Below are positions 26,444 to 35,530 of a stretch of 64,000 bases of DNA, in pieces. Under the pieces are notes generated by a model, which was given only the letters and a program-made list of their open reading frames with translations, was not told where the DNA came from and made no database searches. Origin of the DNA: Cohnella abietis (GTDB taxonomy: Bacteria; Bacillota; Bacilli; Paenibacillales; Paenibacillaceae); contig NZ_AP019400.1 of assembly GCF_004295585.1 (NCBI RefSeq), positions 773,501 through 837,500 of the forward strand. The letters run 5' to 3'. The position numbers and the translations under genes are program-made. Position 1 is the first letter of the stretch, and every line of letters starts with the position of its first letter.

Positions 26444-27274
26444 GTGAAGAAATTAGTTTATTTGTTGGTTGGTATTTTTCTTATGAGTAGTATCATCCAG
26501 TTGGTAGTACCTGTAGCCTCAGCGACTTCATCAACGTATTCAGGTAGGCTTAAAGGGGAGCAGCTAGGCTTTGCTTATGCGGACGAATCGGGAAAGCGTT
26601 TGTTAGGATTTCGCAGCAATAATCCTAAACGTTTTGTGCAAGCATACTATGCCCCGGGCAAAGCATTAAATGTTAAATATGTGAAGCATCAGACTAGGAC
26701 GGAAGAAAGTAATGGCCGACAAACCCAGTGGAATTTTGATCAGGATGAGGGGGATTTGTTTAATATCGTTAAGGGGAAAATTCCGGGCAATGAGAGCGTT
26801 CTGCTCGCGGAGAAAAATGCTTTTCAAGGCCACGAATTTCTGAAATATAAGCCTGTAAGTAAAGGTTCTTTATCCAAAAGCATCGTTAGTAATATCGAGA
26901 AGGCGAAGAAGCGTAAGGTGGCAACGCAAGCGTTGATTGGTCAAGCATCTGGGGAAGTAGAGATTGCCCTTGTTGTGTTCGAGAGAATTAAAGGGAAAGC
27001 CCCATTGGCGAGTCTCGTGTTGTCAACCAAATCGGGGCTTTTCTTCGAGGATTTCATCGGTAATGACAATGAGATGTCCACTTGGCGCGTTGATGATGGT
27101 GGAACAATAACAGCGGAAATGTTTAAGATTCTATTCGTCTCCAAGTCGAAGGCAGGTTACTCATTCGGCTTCGAGTGGGGCGGTGCCGAGGGCTATGCAT
27201 TGAAGGTTCTCCAGCAGAAAGGTAAGCTATTCCGCACCGTGCTGGAAGACTCTCGTTATGCCGCCCCGGTGTGA
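26444..27274 (+). CDS. Exported protein of unknown function
   Basis: 276 residues from GTG 26444 with AGGTGA five bases upstream. A signal peptide (K-K-L-V-Y then a leucine-rich core, cleavage near V-A-S-A) is followed by an alternating beta-rich body. Repeated short F-x-x-Y/F-E segments are seen, as well as a G-Y-S-F-G-F-E-W-G-G-A-E-G strand near the C-terminus. I do not recognise a family or catalytic motif. It is divergent from uppP and followed by its own terminator. Exported and real by codon pattern and ribosome site; no function can be offered. Confidence 0.75.
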   Translation: MKKLVYLLVGIFLMSSIIQLVVPVASATSSTYSGRLKGEQLGFAYADESGKRLLGFRSNNPKRFVQAYYAPGKALNVKYVKHQTRTEESNGRQTQWNFDQDEGDLFNIVKGKIPGNESVLLAEKNAFQGHEFLKYKPVSKGSLSKSIVSNIEKAKKRKVATQALIGQASGEVEIALVVFERIKGKAPLASLVLSTKSGLFFEDFIGNDNEMSTWRVDDGGTITAEMFKILFVSKSKAGYSFGFEWGGAEGYALKVLQQKGKLFRTVLEDSRYAAPV

Positions 27275-27310
27275 TGAATGATGGAGTAAAAAAACATGCT
27301 TAAATCTAAA

Positions 27311-27350
27311 AGTGTTGGTACAGGAGATTCCTGCATCAGCACTTTTTTTA
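27311..27350 (+). terminator. Rho-independent terminator
   Basis: AGTGTTG (27311-27317) pairs with CAGCACT (27337-27343), and CAGGA (27321-27325) with TCCTG (27329-27333), around a short loop with an internal bulge. A run of T ends near 27350. Confidence 0.75.
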
Positions 27351-27380
27351 TTAGCGATGCTAGACAGTTTATAATCTACC

Positions 27381-27460
27381 GTATCCTACCATATCCTACC
27401 ATATCCTACCATATCCTACCGTATCCTACCGTATCCTACCGTATCCTACCGTATCCTACC
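27381..27460. repeat. 10-bp tandem repeat, eight units of RTATCCTACC
   Basis: Eight consecutive decamers: unit one begins with G, units two to four with A, units five to eight with G; all end TATCCTACC. Degenerate units flank it at 27371-27380 and 27461-27470. The stretch 27351-27890 has no convincing gene. It holds this array, a damaged copy of the dispersed element, and an AT-rich leader before the next gene. Two similar decamers precede the full element copy at 57451. Confidence 0.9.
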
Positions 27461-27518
27461 GTATTCCACTACTTCCGCTACAATCTGCACCCAATACATT
27501 CCGCAACCGATTACGACC

Positions 27519-27663
27519 TCTAACGAACTGTATCGTCCTTATTACCAATAAATGGACTACTTATTTTTTCTTACGAACTCCAGTGGCGCTATTGAGTAAA
27601 ATATAGGGAGAAAGGGGCTACTTTACTGGATATAAGATGTCACGGAGTCAACCGTTTATGCTT
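27519..27663. repeat. Dispersed intergenic element, copy A (internally deleted)
   Basis: From TCTAACGAACT at 27519 to about 27641 it aligns well with the element copy at 57451. It then jumps to a 22-base segment (27642-27663) that matches 57706-57727 of that locus with about three differences. About 120 bases, including the right terminal repeat, are therefore missing here relative to the locus at 57451. Confidence 0.75.
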
Positions 27664-27890
27664 GATATATTATTGGCCGATATCTATCAACTATATTTTA
27701 TAATGCTAGGAAAATATACCCATATATAGTACTATGTATTGGGAGAACATTATAGCGGGGGACGATATGAAAGAGGATTGAACGGAGTTGGGTTGGAGAG
27801 GCTGTTGCAAAATGTTGAATGAAGAAAATGTTTGATCAGACAGCTAGAGTTTTGGCAAAACCACAAAATATAAAAGGGTGAGTAGCACGA

Positions 27891-28574
27891 ATGGAACGGT
27901 TTTGGGGAGCTTGTTTTGTATTATTGATTATATTGTATGGTTCTCAAGCGATATCAGGGGATTTTGATGAAGCTTATAATCAAAAGGTAATTCTTTCTTC
28001 ATATGCGGTTGTAGGTGAGATTGATAACATTTTTGATTCTAGTAAGTTGGAAGCTGAAAGCTACAATAAGAGCTATGAAAAAGCGAGTTTAGTCGCTGCT
28101 ATTGAGGACTATAAGCCTTCACTTAAAAAGCTGACTGCCGGCAATAGACGGACAATTGCCTCCGCGTTCGGAGAAACAGATTTACGTTATCATATCAAAT
28201 TGAAATCGGGTAACTTTGTACCAACCACACTCGATTTTTCAACTAATATTCTTTACAACTATTCATATATCGTTAACACGCCGTCTAAATTGCTTCATAA
28301 TATTAAGACTGATTTTGCAATGGAGAAGGAATTTGCCGGTTCAGGTGCTCTTATTCGTGAGATAGGGACGGGGATGAAGTTTACGTTCCTCGCGTGGGAC
28401 ATCTTACATGCGATTACTGGATTGGGAGTAGCGTTTGTTATGCTGTTTGTAGGTTGCTTCATTGGTCTATTATTCCACCCTATAGATAGCGTCGTGAACT
28501 TTTTCCCAGTGTTATGGAATCTTTGCGTTACGACTTGGCATGCAATTTCCTATATATTTAACTTATTTAAATAA
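27891..28574 (+). CDS. Membrane protein of unknown function
   Basis: 227 residues, ATG 27891 behind GGGTGAG. An N-terminal hydrophobic segment (W-G-A-C-F-V-L-L-I-I-L-Y) acts as a signal anchor. A polar domain of about 130 residues follows. Two hydrophobic helices near ~165-195 and ~200-225 close the protein with an aromatic C-terminus. No known motif was recognised. It is preceded by about 600 bases of repeats and followed by a strong terminator, so it is a single-gene unit. Existence is supported by the start context and membrane pattern only. Confidence 0.65.
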   Translation: MERFWGACFVLLIILYGSQAISGDFDEAYNQKVILSSYAVVGEIDNIFDSSKLEAESYNKSYEKASLVAAIEDYKPSLKKLTAGNRRTIASAFGETDLRYHIKLKSGNFVPTTLDFSTNILYNYSYIVNTPSKLLHNIKTDFAMEKEFAGSGALIREIGTGMKFTFLAWDILHAITGLGVAFVMLFVGCFIGLLFHPIDSVVNFFPVLWNLCVTTWHAISYIFNLFK

Positions 28575-28595
28575 GACCCCTCTACCCCGCAACAA

Positions 28596-28632
28596 AACCC
28601 CCACAACCATTAGCGGTTGTGGGGGTTCTCTT
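28596..28632 (+). terminator. Terminator after the orphan membrane protein
   Basis: AACCCCCACAACC (28596-28608) pairs perfectly with 28615-28627 around a 6-nt loop, followed by a T/C-rich tail. With the A-run on its left it may also serve the convergent glycosidase gene. Confidence 0.85.
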
Positions 28633-28652
28633 CTCTTACACCTAATTATATC

Positions 28653-31600
28653 CTAAGACTGAACAATTACGTTAACTTCATGAGGACGGTAAACCGACAG
28701 TAGCTTACCATTGCTATCAGTAGCAAACATTACTGTACGCTCGCTCTCTAGCGTGAAGGAATACGTTTGATTCGTAGTCGGATTTGTTATGCGAATGTCG
28801 GTATCTGCACCGAACTCGGAAACGATGATAAATAAATCGCCATCGTTGAAGCTTAGCTTACGACCATATACGCCTGTGTATTCGCCGCCTTGCTCCCAGA
28901 TAAGCTCAGGTGTAACGCCTGCTTGTTGGATCGCGTGACGGTACAATGTGGCGATAGAATCCGTACGATCGTTCATTTCTACAGGCAATCCGCACCAGAG
29001 AAGCTTACCTTTACCGAGCTTCACCTCTTGCACAGTGGAAATGGATTTTGAAGCTTTAACATTTGCTTCAGCTAACACAACTTCTTTCGCTAGCTTGGCA
29101 ATTTTACGTCCTCCATAAGAGAGAGGTACATTCTGTCCATCTAGTGTGAACATTTCTTCGCGCAACACATTACCTAGCTTACGGGTGCCGAGCTCCTCAC
29201 TAAGACGTTCAATCTTATGCCAGTATTCGTCCAAACTGATTGGTCCGGTGAATAGAAGTGTTGTATCGTGCTTAGAGACATGGTCAAGCAGCTGCTCCAT
29301 AGCCGCGTCACTGAAGTTATGCGGACTTGGCACGATTATCAGCTTCGCAGGCTGTTCGTTTAACGCATCCAGCTGATATTCGCCCATGGCGCGGAAATGC
29401 ACATTCATATCGTAAGCGAGCACTCGCGTTGCGCGGCTCGTTGCTTCGACCGCGAAGCGACGGTTGGATAGATCGTTTGAGTAAGGGAAAACCATCACGA
29501 TATCCTCTAGCTTACGCCCTACGAACAAGTCGCGGATTTCGCCCATGAATTGACCGAAATCGTAGGATACGTTCGCTTCAGGTTTTTCTGTACCATCTGC
29601 ACGTAGTGCCCCAATATTCGATTCATTAACGTTGTTCATGAAGTAATTGGTGTTCCACAGCCATTGGACCGCTCCAGCACCACCAGTGGAAAATGCATAA
29701 GCATATTTACGTTCAAGCATATTACGCAATTCCTCTTCGCTCCGCTTAGCCATTCCATCCGGCGTTTCCACATACATGATGCCCGTTTCCTGAATGACAT
29801 TCGGCTTGTACGGTGTCTTGGCGAATATACCATCCCACAAGAGCTGATCCATCAGCCACCAAGAATGGTTGGTCGTGTAATCCATCGCTTCTTCATAGAA
29901 AAATGGGGATGGGCGCTGAGCATTTAATCCCTCGTCCTGCCCAATTGTAATGAGCTGATTAGGTGCGATAGAACGGATTGTTGCATTGATCTCATTCGCC
30001 CAACGATTCAGCATGTCCATTGAAAATAACGAATAGTCCAGCCAACGAGTGCCTTTTTTACCAGAATGCATATCCTGTACGTCCGAATTGATCTCAATGG
30101 CTTCTGGGATGGTGACGGATTCGAAATCAGGAAGAGTGGCTGGTGTCATACCCCAACGTTCCTGGAGTACACGAATCGATTCGTGACGATTTTTCAGCCA
30201 TTCGATATAAGCCTTCTTCTCAAAAGGATCGTTAGAGCTGCGCGGGCCTTTAGAAAAAATTTGCTTCGGATCAAACATGGATGGTTCGTTGATCAGATCC
30301 CAATGGACGTTCGACGTGTGTGTATGGCGTGACACGATCGATACGATAAAACGTTTTTGCGCTTCTACACTACGCGGATCGAGGTAGGGATTTAAGCCTT
30401 CCCATAGCTCTGGCGTGAACGAGAAGAAGCAGAATGTTAGCTCTAAATCGTGCTTCTTCGCCGTCATGACAAAAGCGTCAATCGCCCGCAAAACTTCTTC
30501 CGACGCATGACCATCGAGTAGCATGATTTGTCGGTATGCTGTCCATATGCCGGTACGAATATAGTTAATGCCAGCATTTTTCATCGCAGCCATGTCTCGA
30601 TCCCATACCGCTACATTCGGCAGGAATAGGAAGTTGCGCGCTACGTCGCTGGTCATATAGGTCATACCTACGAGAGGTAAAGGACGACCATTTTTGTAGA
30701 AATAGTCACGATCGCAGGTTAGCATTTCGCCTTCTCGCAGCATTTGCTCATCCCAGCACCAAATACTTTGACGCAACGTCTTCTGTTCTCCCGTGTTTGA
30801 AATCAGATCGGCGCGCATCGTATATTGCCCCGCAGTTAATTCTAACGGTACGTTAATCGTAATCGACTGTTGCTCATTAGAGCTTGCCAAAGTGTACGAT
30901 TGTGTCCATTCGGCATGAGGCTCACCGCTCTCGTCTTTACCGAAGATAAGCTTCAAAGTCCATTCTTTATTGGAGCGATCTTGGAGTGAAGGGGCATGGC
31001 TACCGAGTGCTTGCCATTGGAACTTAAACTTAGCACGATCGCCCGGATCATAGCTGGCATATCCCGGTTTTAACCATACTTCCGTAACGCCGCGGGAACA
31101 ATACTCTGCCCATGCTAATATGGCATCCCCGCCATCAGCATTCCAGAACGATGCTCGAAGTGGCTGATTGACGAACATCCACCGTCCTCCGGCATATACT
31201 CCCCGATTATTTTCGAGTAAAACAACCGGAGCTGCTACTGTACGGCCTTCTTTAGATATGGCAGTTACAAGGGGGTGAATATGAGCGTTCATCGGTCCTA
31301 AAGAGCCCATTTCATGTGGTATCGAAGTTTCCTTCGTCACATGTAGAATCAAACTGAATGTCGGCTCAATGGTTAACCCGCTAATGTAGGGCGCAAATAC
31401 GGGATTGTCTGTTGTGGCTACATAATGGTCAAAAGGTTCAGGCTGAACCGGCATCGCCTCATGAATGTTTAATTGCTGATGGTAGGACGTTTGTTCAAGC
31501 TCGACCTGCCATTGTCCATTTTCACGGTACACGGGAATACGGAACGGAGCTCCTCCAGTACTTAGTAAAGAGCCTCCACGCTCCAAATAACTTACGATAT

Positions 31601-31796
31601 GATTCCAGCTATTTTTAGGGAAATAGGGTGCATGCAAGTTAACGAAGCATCCGCCCTCTAACGATGTGAGAGCTTGGTCAAGCTCATCGGCGCTGACGAG
31701 ATGTGCTCCTTCTTGGAGCTTTCTTAAAGATGCTTCATTGATATCGTCTCCATGATAAGGAAGTGATGGATCATATAAAACAACGATGTTATTCAT
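28653..31796 (-). CDS. Large clan GH-A-like glycoside hydrolase
   Basis: 1047 residues from ATG 31796 (AAGGGG upstream; the frame extends to 31847 without support). No signal peptide, so it acts in the cytoplasm on imported sugars. A flavodoxin/GATase-like region lies near the start (V-V-L-Y-D-P-S-L-P-Y, G-G-S-L-L-S-T-G-G). A (beta/alpha)8-type core (~360-760) shows the probable acid/base W-D-L-I-N-E-P and the probable nucleophile V-I-Q-E-T-G. A second GATase-like domain follows, as in GH42 beta-galactosidases, and then a beta-rich C-terminus. GH42-like or GH5-like is the best guess. The adjacent GH125 alpha-mannosidase points to mannose-containing oligosaccharides, but the specificity is not visible. 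Confidence 0.88.
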   Translation of the reverse strand: MNNIVVLYDPSLPYHGDDINEASLRKLQEGAHLVSADELDQALTSLEGGCFVNLHAPYFPKNSWNHIVSYLERGGSLLSTGGAPFRIPVYRENGQWQVELEQTSYHQQLNIHEAMPVQPEPFDHYVATTDNPVFAPYISGLTIEPTFSLILHVTKETSIPHEMGSLGPMNAHIHPLVTAISKEGRTVAAPVVLLENNRGVYAGGRWMFVNQPLRASFWNADGGDAILAWAEYCSRGVTEVWLKPGYASYDPGDRAKFKFQWQALGSHAPSLQDRSNKEWTLKLIFGKDESGEPHAEWTQSYTLASSNEQQSITINVPLELTAGQYTMRADLISNTGEQKTLRQSIWCWDEQMLREGEMLTCDRDYFYKNGRPLPLVGMTYMTSDVARNFLFLPNVAVWDRDMAAMKNAGINYIRTGIWTAYRQIMLLDGHASEEVLRAIDAFVMTAKKHDLELTFCFFSFTPELWEGLNPYLDPRSVEAQKRFIVSIVSRHTHTSNVHWDLINEPSMFDPKQIFSKGPRSSNDPFEKKAYIEWLKNRHESIRVLQERWGMTPATLPDFESVTIPEAIEINSDVQDMHSGKKGTRWLDYSLFSMDMLNRWANEINATIRSIAPNQLITIGQDEGLNAQRPSPFFYEEAMDYTTNHSWWLMDQLLWDGIFAKTPYKPNVIQETGIMYVETPDGMAKRSEEELRNMLERKYAYAFSTGGAGAVQWLWNTNYFMNNVNESNIGALRADGTEKPEANVSYDFGQFMGEIRDLFVGRKLEDIVMVFPYSNDLSNRRFAVEATSRATRVLAYDMNVHFRAMGEYQLDALNEQPAKLIIVPSPHNFSDAAMEQLLDHVSKHDTTLLFTGPISLDEYWHKIERLSEELGTRKLGNVLREEMFTLDGQNVPLSYGGRKIAKLAKEVVLAEANVKASKSISTVQEVKLGKGKLLWCGLPVEMNDRTDSIATLYRHAIQQAGVTPELIWEQGGEYTGVYGRKLSFNDGDLFIIVSEFGADTDIRITNPTTNQTYSFTLESERTVMFATDSNGKLLSVYRPHEVNVIVQS

Positions 31797-32034
31797 AGTT
31801 GATTGTCCCCTTTCGACACGATACTCATAATAAACAAACATTATCATGTCTCAAAGATTAGAAATATAAAAAAAACAATGGAAATGTCCAATAATCTACG
31901 GGAAACCTAATGGAAAATGGATAAGAATCTCGACAGGTTAGCGTGTTTCGCTTTGAGATTATGTATGCTATATTCATTTTCTGAAAGGATGTAGGGGAAG
32001 ATGATATTCGAATGGGAATGAGGTGAACACAATC

Positions 32035-33816
32035 GTGGCACGTAAGGTTGGGAAGCGATTTATTAGTTTGCAGCACAAGATTTTGTTTTTCACATTGATT
32101 ATGGTGCTTATTCCACTGATGGTGGTTGGCATTTTGTCTTATGTAAAATCATCAGAAATTATCCGTCAGAAGGTTAGCGTGTCTGACTTAAATACGGTAA
32201 CGCAAATTGGGCAAAACCTTGAATTTATGTTTGATTACTTTAATGACACCTATCTTTTTATGACGCAATCAACCGAAGTAAGGCGATTTCTGAAAATGAG
32301 GACGGACGTCGACCCGATAGCCTATAACGATCAGAAATCAATAACGGAGCAGCTACTGACGAATTTACCAAATATGAAAACCTTCTTGCATTCCATTCAG
32401 CTCGAAGGATTGTACGGTAACCGATTAAATGCACGAGGAGCTGTGCGTTCGTTAGAGCCCGAGAAAGTTGCTGAGATATTAATAAGCAAAGGGAAGCCGA
32501 TTTGGTATTCTAATGAAGTCGTATTGGGCAATGGGAGGAAAAAGAAGGTCATTACGTATGAGAGGGAGATTAAAGACATTAATAATATCTCCATTCCACT
32601 TGGTGTTCTACAAATGAATATGGATCTGGAAGCCGTTAATCGATTGCTGGAGAGCCGTCTTAGCGGTAATGCTGATGGATTTTATCTGTTAGATGAGAAT
32701 AATTCCATCGTTGCATCTACAAACGTGAATCACGAAAACAATGTAATTTCAGATATTATTGGTGGCCCACTGTCGATGGGAAATCCAGAGGGGTATATGG
32801 AGCTGAAGATCAATGGGACTCCTTATCTCGTAACCTACGATAAGATTAAACCCTTGGAGTGGCATGTGCTCCATCTCGTGCCAGCACAAGAATTGCTGAA
32901 AGAAAATCAAATCATACTTCAAATTATTATCATTACGATTATTATTACCTTTTTCGTGTGCGCGGTAATGGCCTTTCTATTCTCCAGACAAATCATCTGG
33001 CCAATTCGAAAGCTTAGCCGTTTGATGAGCCAGGTAGAAGGGCAAGATTTTAAAGCCCGCATTACAGTATCAGGGAACGATGAGATTACGCAATTAGAGC
33101 TGAGCTTTAATAAAATGCTTGTCCGCTTGCAGGAATTGATTTCAGAAGTATACACAGCGCAGATTAATAAGAAGGAAGCGGAATTAAAAGCCTTCCAAGC
33201 GCAAATAAATCCACACTTCCTCTATAACACATTGGACACGATTTACTGGATGAGCCGTATGGAGAAAGCATTCGAGACATCGGAGCTTGTGCAGGCATTA
33301 TCAAAGCTGTTCCGTCTTAGCCTGAATAGTGGACGAGAAATAACGACCGTTCGCGATGAGGTCGAGCATCTTCACCATTATGTCGTTATCCAGCAAAAAA
33401 GGTATGAGGATATGATTGATTTTCAAATTTCAGTTGATGAAGAAACGCTGGATTGCCATACGGTGAAATTAATTTTACAGCCGATTGTTGAGAATGCGAT
33501 TGTACATGGGATTGAGAAGAAGGGTGACTCTGGTATTATCCGTGTGGAAATCAAGCGTGAAGACGATTTCCTCGTTTTCTATATTTACGATTCAGGTGAT
33601 GGTGTTGATCTTGAGGACATCCAACGCTATCTAGAGCAATATGGCGAGAACAACAAAGGATTTGCCGTGAAAAATATGAATGACCGTATTCAATTGTATT
33701 TTGGCACACAATACGGTATTGAGTTTATGAACCAGCCAGAAGGAACGGTCGTTAAAGTGGTACAACCTTGGTTTAGGGGAGAAATGACAGATGATCAAGC
33801 TGATGATCGTAGATGA
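32035..33816 (+). CDS. Sensor histidine kinase, YesM/LytS type
   Basis: 593 residues from GTG 32035 (AGGTGA eight bases upstream; GTG 32023 is less supported). TM1 is at ~20-40 and TM2 at ~300-320, bracketing a large extracytoplasmic dCache-like sensor. A HAMP segment follows (P-I-R-K-L-S-R-L-M), then the His_kinase box N-P-H-F-L-Y-N-T-L-D-T-I (phospho-His) and an HATPase with P-I-V-E-N-A-I-V-H-G. These kinases sense sugars outside the cell directly or through a binding protein. It overlaps its response regulator by 26 bases and is divergent from the glycosidase gene. Confidence 0.95.
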   Translation: MARKVGKRFISLQHKILFFTLIMVLIPLMVVGILSYVKSSEIIRQKVSVSDLNTVTQIGQNLEFMFDYFNDTYLFMTQSTEVRRFLKMRTDVDPIAYNDQKSITEQLLTNLPNMKTFLHSIQLEGLYGNRLNARGAVRSLEPEKVAEILISKGKPIWYSNEVVLGNGRKKKVITYEREIKDINNISIPLGVLQMNMDLEAVNRLLESRLSGNADGFYLLDENNSIVASTNVNHENNVISDIIGGPLSMGNPEGYMELKINGTPYLVTYDKIKPLEWHVLHLVPAQELLKENQIILQIIIITIIITFFVCAVMAFLFSRQIIWPIRKLSRLMSQVEGQDFKARITVSGNDEITQLELSFNKMLVRLQELISEVYTAQINKKEAELKAFQAQINPHFLYNTLDTIYWMSRMEKAFETSELVQALSKLFRLSLNSGREITTVRDEVEHLHHYVVIQQKRYEDMIDFQISVDEETLDCHTVKLILQPIVENAIVHGIEKKGDSGIIRVEIKREDDFLVFYIYDSGDGVDLEDIQRYLEQYGENNKGFAVKNMNDRIQLYFGTQYGIEFMNQPEGTVVKVVQPWFRGEMTDDQADDRR

Positions 33817-35407
33817 TGAATCCATTATTCGCAAAGGAATTCGTACCTCCATTGATTGGTGGGCTTTGCAAGTGGAAATTGTGGGCGAAGCACGCAATGG
33901 CAAACAGGCGTTGGAATTGGTGGAGCAATTAAAGCCAGATATTGTGCTCACCGACATTCGCATGCCGCACATGGACGGATTAGAATTCGCGCAGCAACTA
34001 AAGCAGCAATTCCCGTATATCAAAATCATTATTTTAAGTGGATATGATGATTTTAACTATGCCAGGAAGGCACTGAAGATTGGTGTGACCGAATATCTAA
34101 TGAAGCCAGTAGGTGCGGAGGAATTAACTGCACTTGTCAGCAGAATTGGGGCAGAGATTGCCGAGGAAAAGCGTCAAAATGAAAAAGAGCAAAGCAATCA
34201 ATTTCTGATGCGTGAGAATTTCCCTTTAATTCAGCGAAAGTGGCTAAACCGCTTGTTAAAAGGGGAAACCAGAATCAATGATGCGATGCTGGATAAAGCC
34301 AATCAGCTGCGCATTCCTTTAGATGGTCCAGAGTACGGAGTCGTCGTTGTGGATGTCGATGATTTCCGGTTAAATACAGAGCATGTTTCGGATCGAGAAA
34401 AGGAATTGATCCATTATTCCATTAACAACATTGTAGAGGAAGTATTCTCGTCGGTGTTTCTATGCACGGCCTGTCACAGTGATTTCGACAACATTAATGT
34501 GCTGTTGAATGCCAATATGCAGAATAAGCACCGTATCATGGAATGCTGTAACGAAGCGCAGCGTTGCATAGCACGTTATATGAAGCTGTCCGTCACGATC
34601 GGTGTAGGTAATTATGTGAGCCAGCTTTCCGAAATTCAGGAGAGCTATCGTCAGGCCGTATACGCCATGCAATGTAAGGTTTACCGTGGTAAAGGGCAAA
34701 TTATTGCTTACCATGAGGTGGAATCGGAAATTCAAGGGGAGTCATCCAAGCGTGCGGTTCTGCTACCATCAGAGGATGAGAAGGAATTGCTGGAATACCT
34801 GAGCACCATGGATAAAGAGAAGATCGACGAGCTGCTCGAAAATCGGTTTACGCAGTTTGCTCAGTCCTTTGTCTCGTATGAGAATATTAAGAACATAAGC
34901 CTGAAATGGGTCATATTAGCGATAGCGCATTTGGAGCAAATGGGGATAGACCTCAGTGGCAGTAAGCAATTGGTCTTGAATCCCTACACTGAAATCGAAA
35001 AATATGAAACGACTGACGATATCCAGCGATGGTTAGGCGGTTTATTTACTTTATTTATCGATTCGATCGCAGCATACAAAAATGTACGATATAAAAACAT
35101 CGTTTCCGTTGCTATTAAGTATATCCAAGAGCATTACTCAGAAGAAATAAGGCTGGAGGATATTTCTGCTCAGGTTTTTGTGACGCCGAATTATTTTAGC
35201 CGAATTTTCAAGGAAGAGACAGGACAGCATTTTACGGAGTGGTTAAATAAGTACCGTGTGGAGAAGGCAAAGATATTATTGAAGGATGTTAGCGCGAAAA
35301 TTTATGAAGTAGCGGAACGGGTAGGCTACAACGATTACAAATATTTCACGCATATTTTTAAAAAGGCCACAGGGTTAACGCCGAAAGAGTACCGAAATCA
35401 GCTCTAA
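33791..35407 (+). CDS. Response regulator with AraC-type DNA-binding domain (YesN-like)
   Basis: 538 residues. The receiver domain begins M-I-K-L-M-I-V-D-D-E-S, with phospho-Asp in I-V-L-T-D-I-R-M-P-H-M-D-G and Lys in Y-L-M-K-P-V. The middle ~250 residues are helical and variable, as in YesN relatives. The C-terminal two helix-turn-helices are A-Q-V-F-V-T-P-N-Y-F-S-R-I-F-K-E-E-T-G and A-E-R-V-G-Y-N-D-Y-K-Y-F-T-H-I-F-K-K. It is expected to activate the importer genes that begin at 35531 and the divergent glycosidase. Confidence 0.95.
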   Translation: MIKLMIVDDESIIRKGIRTSIDWWALQVEIVGEARNGKQALELVEQLKPDIVLTDIRMPHMDGLEFAQQLKQQFPYIKIIILSGYDDFNYARKALKIGVTEYLMKPVGAEELTALVSRIGAEIAEEKRQNEKEQSNQFLMRENFPLIQRKWLNRLLKGETRINDAMLDKANQLRIPLDGPEYGVVVVDVDDFRLNTEHVSDREKELIHYSINNIVEEVFSSVFLCTACHSDFDNINVLLNANMQNKHRIMECCNEAQRCIARYMKLSVTIGVGNYVSQLSEIQESYRQAVYAMQCKVYRGKGQIIAYHEVESEIQGESSKRAVLLPSEDEKELLEYLSTMDKEKIDELLENRFTQFAQSFVSYENIKNISLKWVILAIAHLEQMGIDLSGSKQLVLNPYTEIEKYETTDDIQRWLGGLFTLFIDSIAAYKNVRYKNIVSVAIKYIQEHYSEEIRLEDISAQVFVTPNYFSRIFKEETGQHFTEWLNKYRVEKAKILLKDVSAKIYEVAERVGYNDYKYFTHIFKKATGLTPKEYRNQL

Positions 35408-35530
35408 ATAATCAAACGGATAGATTAACGGATGTTTTCATAGATATGTCTACTTATTTAACCCCGAATCTTTTATATACTCACCTTATCATCAAATGAA
35501 GCAAGCTCAAACATAAAGGGGGAGTTGTTT

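Noticed and set aside
27381..27460. Decamer array as a CRISPR array
   Set aside because: Units are contiguous 10-mers with no spacers and there are no cas genes.
27296..27523. 75-residue frame over the terminator and decamers
   Set aside because: It begins in a terminator hairpin region and is made of repeat translation; not a gene.
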